Of a DNA stretch of 64,000 nt, positions 60,615-64,000 are shown piece by piece. The position numbers and the translations under genes were made by a program. The first letter of the stretch is position 1. Each line of letters starts with the position of its first letter. The stretch covers positions 1,054,001 through 1,118,000 of the forward strand of contig NZ_CP084703.1 in assembly GCF_020519665.1 (NCBI RefSeq), given 5' to 3'. The DNA comes from Bacillus shivajii. Lineage in GTDB: Bacteria; Bacillota; Bacilli; Bacillales; Salisediminibacteriaceae. Below the pieces are notes generated by a model. The model saw nothing but the letters and a program-made list of their open reading frames with translations. It was not told the origin of the DNA and did not search any database.

Positions 60615-60628
60615 CTTTAATCACTCAT

Positions 60629-61375
60629 TTAAGGAATAGTTGTAAAGCCATGGTTTTGAAAAATATTAAGTGAATCTTCACTTTGTAACCAATCATAGAA
60701 ATGGGTTGATTCTTGTACATTTTTAGATTCTTGTAATAAGGCAATAGGATAAATGATTGCAGGATATAAGCTTTGATCAACTGGGAGGTAACGGATATTT
60801 ACTGAAGAGTGAATCGCTTCTGTTTCATAAACAATTCCCGCATCAACATTGTTTGTTTCAGTATACGTAAGAGCTTGTCTTACATCATTTGTGAAAACGA
60901 GTTGGTTTTCTATTTCTTCCCATATTTCAGCATTCATTAAAGCAGTCATTGCATATCGGCCAGCAGGTACAAGCTCTGGTTGGCCAATTGCAATGCTTTG
61001 AAAGTCGGTTAAGTCATCAATATTTTTGATGGAAGTATTACTGTCTGATAAGGCAATAACAAGCTGATTTAGCAAAAGGTTCGTTCGTTTATTTAATTCA
61101 TCTTTTTCTTCAAGTTCATCCATGTGTGCGGTGGATGCTGAGAGGAAAACATCTGCTGGAGCGCCTTGTAGGATTTGATGACGAAGTCTACCAGAAGATC
61201 CATAAGTAACAACTAACTCAACATCAGGGTGGGCTTCTTCATAAACTTGTTTAATATCTGCCATCACATTAGAAAGGCTAGCTGCAGCAAGTACATATAT
61301 TTTATTGTCATCGTTATAAATCGCGCACCCAGATAAAATAAGGGTGAATAGAGTTATTATTAGAAGCTTATACAT
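60629..61375 (-). CDS. modA: Molybdate-binding lipoprotein ModA
   Basis: A 248-residue solute receptor. Signal peptide with lipobox L-S-G-C (about Cys17). The ModA domain follows: IYVLAAASLSNVMADIKQVYEEAHPDVELVVTYGSSGRLRHQILQGAPADVFLSAS, then AIGQPELVPAGRYAMTALMN and NNVDAGIVYETEAI. It binds the oxyanion outside the membrane and hands it to ModB. ATG 61375 follows GGGAGG at 8 nt; the longer frame from 61399 lacks a site. Confidence 0.93.
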   Translation of the reverse strand: MYKLLIITLFTLILSGCAIYNDDNKIYVLAAASLSNVMADIKQVYEEAHPDVELVVTYGSSGRLRHQILQGAPADVFLSASTAHMDELEEKDELNKRTNLLLNQLVIALSDSNTSIKNIDDLTDFQSIAIGQPELVPAGRYAMTALMNAEIWEEIENQLVFTNDVRQALTYTETNNVDAGIVYETEAIHSSVNIRYLPVDQSLYPAIIYPIALLQESKNVQESTHFYDWLQSEDSLNIFQNHGFTTIP

Positions 61376-61489
61376 CAGAGAATCCTCCCTTAACAACATA
61401 AATAACTTTCAAAATGTCGTTAAGCATATATTTATACATATTGTATAAGAAATTGTCGGTAAATAGGGAACAAATTTTTGTATAAGTCG

Positions 61490-61566
61490 TGAAATATAAA
61501 CAAAACTTGGCTTGTCGCCAAACTTTAGAAAGGAACTTCGGTTATAGTCGATCACGTCCTGTGATC
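61490..61566. repeat. Composite repeat (module A-like part plus GTCCT palindrome)
   Basis: ATAAACAAAACTTGGCTTGT followed by CGCCAA (61493-61523) matches the reverse strand of 21835-21860. It leads to GATCAC-GTCCT-GTGATC (61550-61566), the longest-armed of five palindromes with this centre in the window. It lies between modA and the next small gene. Confidence 0.75.
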
Positions 61567-61572
61567 AACAGT

Positions 61573-61612
61573 AAAAAAACATTCGAAGAAACAAGCCTCC
61601 GAATGCTTTTTA
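61573..61612 (-). terminator. Terminator of small membrane gene
   Basis: Leftward, AAAAGCATTCG and CGAATGTTTTTTT pair around a 14-nt loop. Confidence 0.85.
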
Positions 61613-61614
61613 AC

Positions 61615-61791
61615 TCAGTATATATATTCTGCAGGTGTGTAAAAACGGGTGAAATATGCACCAAGCAAGCTAAGGATGGTTGCACCAGACCAAAAAATCA
61701 CCCCATATTGAGAGAAACCAAGTAAACCGACAATGACATAAAAAATCGGAATCAATAAGAAACAAATCGGAGTTAAAAAGGCCTTCATCAT
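61615..61791 (-). CDS. 58-residue membrane protein
   Basis: MMKAFLTPICFLLIPIFYVI starts a protein with two hydrophobic segments (about 4-25 and 30-48) and the tail YFTRFYTPAEYIY. ATG 61791 (or 61788) is preceded by GAGGTGAT, and the stop is followed at once by a strong terminator. Not recognised. Confidence 0.7.
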   Translation of the reverse strand: MMKAFLTPICFLLIPIFYVIVGLLGFSQYGVIFWSGATILSLLGAYFTRFYTPAEYIY

Positions 61792-62043
61792 TTTATCACC
61801 TCACTTGTTCATATCTAATTGTTTTTTCTATAAGTACAGTGAAAACGTTTTAATCATTATAAATAAGTATATTCTTGTTGAGCGAACGAATTCCTGCTTA
61901 TAAGTTTTTAAGGACTATAATTATCTTCTATCTTGTCACTTATTATTATTCATATTATGTTTAATGAACACGAACTTAAACTTGCTCATGTGTATAAAAA
62001 TGAATGGTTAGTAATATAGGCGTTAACTGATCGTCACTTCTTT
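61792..62043. other. Gene-free stretch before spoVR
   Basis: AT-rich divergent intergenic region. Apart from the promoter described next I see no structure. Confidence 0.5.
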
Positions 62044-62072
62044 TCATTTATTTATAGTTTCTCTCATACAAT
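62044..62072 (+). promoter_or_regulatory. SigE-like promoter for spoVR
   Basis: TCATTTA (62044-62050), a 14-bp spacer, CATACAAT (62065-62072). The -10 is a full match and the -35 has one mismatch to KMATAWW. It lies 32 bp before the spoVR start. spoVR is SigE-controlled in B. subtilis. Confidence 0.75.
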
Positions 62073-62103
62073 GAGATAAGACATTGGCAGGGAGGGAAAA
62101 CCG

Positions 62104-63528
62104 ATGGAAAGGGACGACCAAGCGATTACTAAGGCGATTGATGAAATCACTGAAATTGCTGAAGGGTTCGGGCTTGATTTTTACCCAATGCGTTATGAGA
62201 TCTGTCCGGCAGACATTATTTATACGTTTGGTGCTTATGGTATGCCAACGAGGTTTTCACATTGGAGCTTTGGTAAACAGTTTCATAAGATGAAATTGCA
62301 ATATGACTTAGGATTAAGTAAGATTTACGAGCTCGTTATTAACTCTGACCCTTGTTATGCATTTTTACTAGACACGAACTCGTTAATTCAAAATAAGTTA
62401 ATTATTGCTCATGTGCTTGCGCATTGTGACTTCTTCAAAAATAATGTTCGTTTTTCAAACACAAGGCGAGATATGGTTGAGAGTATGACAGCGACTGCTG
62501 AAAGGATCGCACATTATGAATTAGTTCATGGTAAAGAAGAGGTAGAAACGTTTTTAGATGCTGTATTAGCAATCCAAGAACATATTGACCCTAGCCTAGT
62601 TAGACCAAAGTTAAGTTGGACGAAAGAAGATGTGTATTTTGAAGAAGATGATGATTATCCGCAAGTAAGTAGTGATTATGATGACTTATGGGGGATTGAT
62701 GATTCCGATAAAAAAGAAAAGCCTATAAAGAGGAAAAAGAAAAAGAAGTTGCCGCCACAACCTGAGAAAGATATTTTATTGTTTATTGAAGAATACAGTC
62801 GTGAGTTGGAAGATTGGCAGCGGGATATTTTGACGATGATGCGTGAGGAAATGCTATATTTTTGGCCACAGCTTGAAACAAAGATTATGAACGAAGGCTG
62901 GGCATCTTATTGGCATCAACGGATTCTACGTGAAATGAACTTAACAGCTGAGGAATCGGTTGAGTTTGCGAAGCTGAATGCAGGAGTCGTGCAACCGTCA
63001 AAAACACAAATTAATCCGTATTATCTAGGGTTGAAAATATTCGAAGATATTGAAGAGCGTTATAACAAACCAACAGATGACATGAAAGCGAAGCAAGGTG
63101 TGAAACCAAACAGTGGCAGAGAAAAAATCTTTGAAGTACGAGAAATTGAATCAGATATATCATTTATCCGAAATTATTTAACAAAAGATCTCGTTTTACG
63201 TGAAGATATGTATTTGTTCCAGAAAAAAGGTCGTGATTATAAAGTTGTCGATAAAGAATGGGAGCAAGTTCGTGACCAACTAATATCAAGTCGTGTGAAC
63301 GGCGGGTTTCCATATATTGTAGTAAAGGATGGCGACCATTTGAAAAACGGTGAATTGCTCTTGTCACATGAGTATGAAGGGATTGAATTAGATACCCAAT
63401 ACCTAGAAAAAACGTTGCCATATGTCTATCAGCTATGGGGCCGCCCAGTTCACATTGAAACAGTGCTCGCTGAAAGAAACATTGTATTTACGTACGATGG
63501 TAGAAAAATTCATAAAAGATATAAGTAA
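62104..63528 (+). CDS. spoVR: SpoVR family stage V sporulation protein
   Basis: A 474-residue protein, close in size to B. subtilis SpoVR (468). Conserved blocks: [74 protein letters not shown], and [16 protein letters not shown] basic acidic linker lies at about 190-225 (EEDDDYPQ ... [11 protein letters not shown]). SpoVR is needed for a normal spore cortex. Its enterobacterial counterpart YcgB is functionally linked to YeaG (PrkA) and YeaH (YhbH), both of whose homologues are here. ATG 62104 follows GGGAGGG. Confidence 0.95.
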   Translation: MERDDQAITKAIDEITEIAEGFGLDFYPMRYEICPADIIYTFGAYGMPTRFSHWSFGKQFHKMKLQYDLGLSKIYELVINSDPCYAFLLDTNSLIQNKLIIAHVLAHCDFFKNNVRFSNTRRDMVESMTATAERIAHYELVHGKEEVETFLDAVLAIQEHIDPSLVRPKLSWTKEDVYFEEDDDYPQVSSDYDDLWGIDDSDKKEKPIKRKKKKKLPPQPEKDILLFIEEYSRELEDWQRDILTMMREEMLYFWPQLETKIMNEGWASYWHQRILREMNLTAEESVEFAKLNAGVVQPSKTQINPYYLGLKIFEDIEERYNKPTDDMKAKQGVKPNSGREKIFEVREIESDISFIRNYLTKDLVLREDMYLFQKKGRDYKVVDKEWEQVRDQLISSRVNGGFPYIVVKDGDHLKNGELLLSHEYEGIELDTQYLEKTLPYVYQLWGRPVHIETVLAERNIVFTYDGRKIHKRYK

Positions 63529-63531
63529 ATA

Positions 63532-63652
63532 AAAAGAGGATGACTCATAAGTGCCTGGCTTCTCCATCCTATTGCAAGATATAGATCATTAAGTTCTATT
63601 TTTATCTTGTTATGGCGGTGCCTGGCACTTTGCTTTTGAGTGATCCTCTTTT
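63532..63652. terminator. Long terminator enclosing GTGCCTGGC motifs
   Basis: Outer stem AAAAGAGGATGACTCA (63532-63547) with TGAGTGATCCTCTTTT (63637-63652), one mismatch. The 90-nt interior has GTGCCTGGC at 63551 and GGTGCCTGGCAC at about 63617-63628. It ends spoVR transcription and that of the convergent Lrp-type gene. Confidence 0.8.
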
Positions 63653-64000
63653 ATAATTTTAACCCTGTTCGACTTCGGAATCGTCGCAATAATATATGGC
63701 TTTCTACTCGTGTAATTCCTTCTAATGCGTATAGTTCTTCGTTTATAAAGTGTTCTAGTTTTATAAAATCTTCAACAAGAACATGCATATGTAATGTACT
63801 TGGACCGGTCATTTGATAACAGCTGGCAACTTTCGGGTTACTAGCGAGTGATTCGGCCACTTGAACGAGTGAACTTGGTTCACAATCGACTTCAAAAAAA
63901 GCAGAAACTCCTTTACCAACTTTTTCTGAATTAATAACGACAGTAAATTTTTCTATAACACCGTTTTCCGTTAATTGATTAACTCTTTCTCGGACGGAAA
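63651..64000 (-). CDS. Lrp/AsnC-family regulator (5' end outside window)
   Basis: About 116 residues are visible, running in from the right edge. The end of the helix-turn-helix (SVRERVNQLTENGVIEKFTVVIN) is followed by the RAM/AsnC ligand-binding domain (GVSAFFEVDCEPSSLVQVAESLASNPKVASCYQMTGPSTLHMHVLVEDF). These regulators form dimers to octamers and answer to amino acids. The target is not visible. The stop at 63651 lies within the shared terminator. Confidence 0.88.
   Translation of the reverse strand, partial: SVRERVNQLTENGVIEKFTVVINSEKVGKGVSAFFEVDCEPSSLVQVAESLASNPKVASCYQMTGPSTLHMHVLVEDFIKLEHFINEELYALEGITRVESHILLRRFRSRTGLKL

Noticed and set aside
61376-61490. Molybdenum-cofactor riboswitch upstream of modA
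   Set aside because: The region is short and AT-rich without the multi-stem architecture of that class.

Overview
The window looks like a stretch of chromosome from a low-GC, endospore-forming Bacillaceae. This rests on gene content: PrkA, YhbH and SpoVR, a Spo0E-type phosphatase, GlpP-controlled glycerol genes, and AGGAGG-type ribosome binding sites before most genes. Gene order resembles Bacillus subtilis in three blocks: queG / yhbB / trmL / prkA / yhbH, then yufK next to pbpD, then yhcX-glpP-glpK-glpD. Release factor 3, which B. subtilis lacks, is present. An alkaliphile-clade genus is possible, but the genus cannot be fixed from this sequence. No rRNA, tRNA, CRISPR array or prophage was seen.

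Layout. 1-9.7 kb: a DUF4349 lipoprotein cut by the window edge, a HAD phosphatase, a class C beta-lactamase-fold hydrolase, an alkaline-phosphatase-superfamily enzyme, a divergent stress pair (SDR dehydrogenase / DUF2188) with back-to-back SigB-like promoters, DUF302, queG and ogt. 9.7-11.6 kb: an IS110-family element with a structured non-coding end that may be a bridge RNA. 11.6-24.4 kb: repeat DNA, yhbB, a lipoprotein, trmL, a BAAT-type hydrolase, an IsdG-like monooxygenase, yufK, pbpD, prkA, a type I signal peptidase, a 110-bp tandem repeat array, and yhbH. 24.5-39.9 kb: fatty acid desaturase, peptidoglycan amidase, DUF1028, AtoE transporter, DMT exporter, methyltransferase, Mn catalase, PAS histidine kinase, CsbD, EutH, an RNPP-like regulator and an orphan CheY-like regulator. 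40-45.3 kb: a complete nucleoside ABC importer (nupNOPQ-like). 46-47.4 kb: gene-free repeat DNA. 47.4-53.3 kb: yhcX and the glp genes, with GlpP-type terminators before glpK and glpD and no glpF. 53.6-64 kb: a Spo0E-like phosphatase, an EamA exporter, a DUF1538-DUF1538-(PII)2 operon, prfC, small membrane proteins, modA-modB without modC, spoVR, and an Lrp/AsnC regulator cut by the edge.

How the genes work together. PrkA, YhbH and SpoVR are the Gram-positive counterparts of the co-occurring YeaG/YeaH/YcgB proteins. Here they lie at three separate places in the window, and prkA and spoVR each carry a good SigE-like promoter. Four stress genes carry SigB-like promoters. The nup operon imports nucleosides; glpP/K/D catabolise glycerol.

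The most unusual content is non-coding. (1) A modular family of intergenic repeats, including five small palindromes with a constant GTCCT/AGGAC centre and arms that change together. (2) A 110-bp tandem array built from one of those modules. (3) The structured end of the IS110 element. (4) A five-unit 15-bp TACCAGGTA array. Of the protein-coding loci, the DUF1538 pair with a fused double PII-like protein is the least understood.
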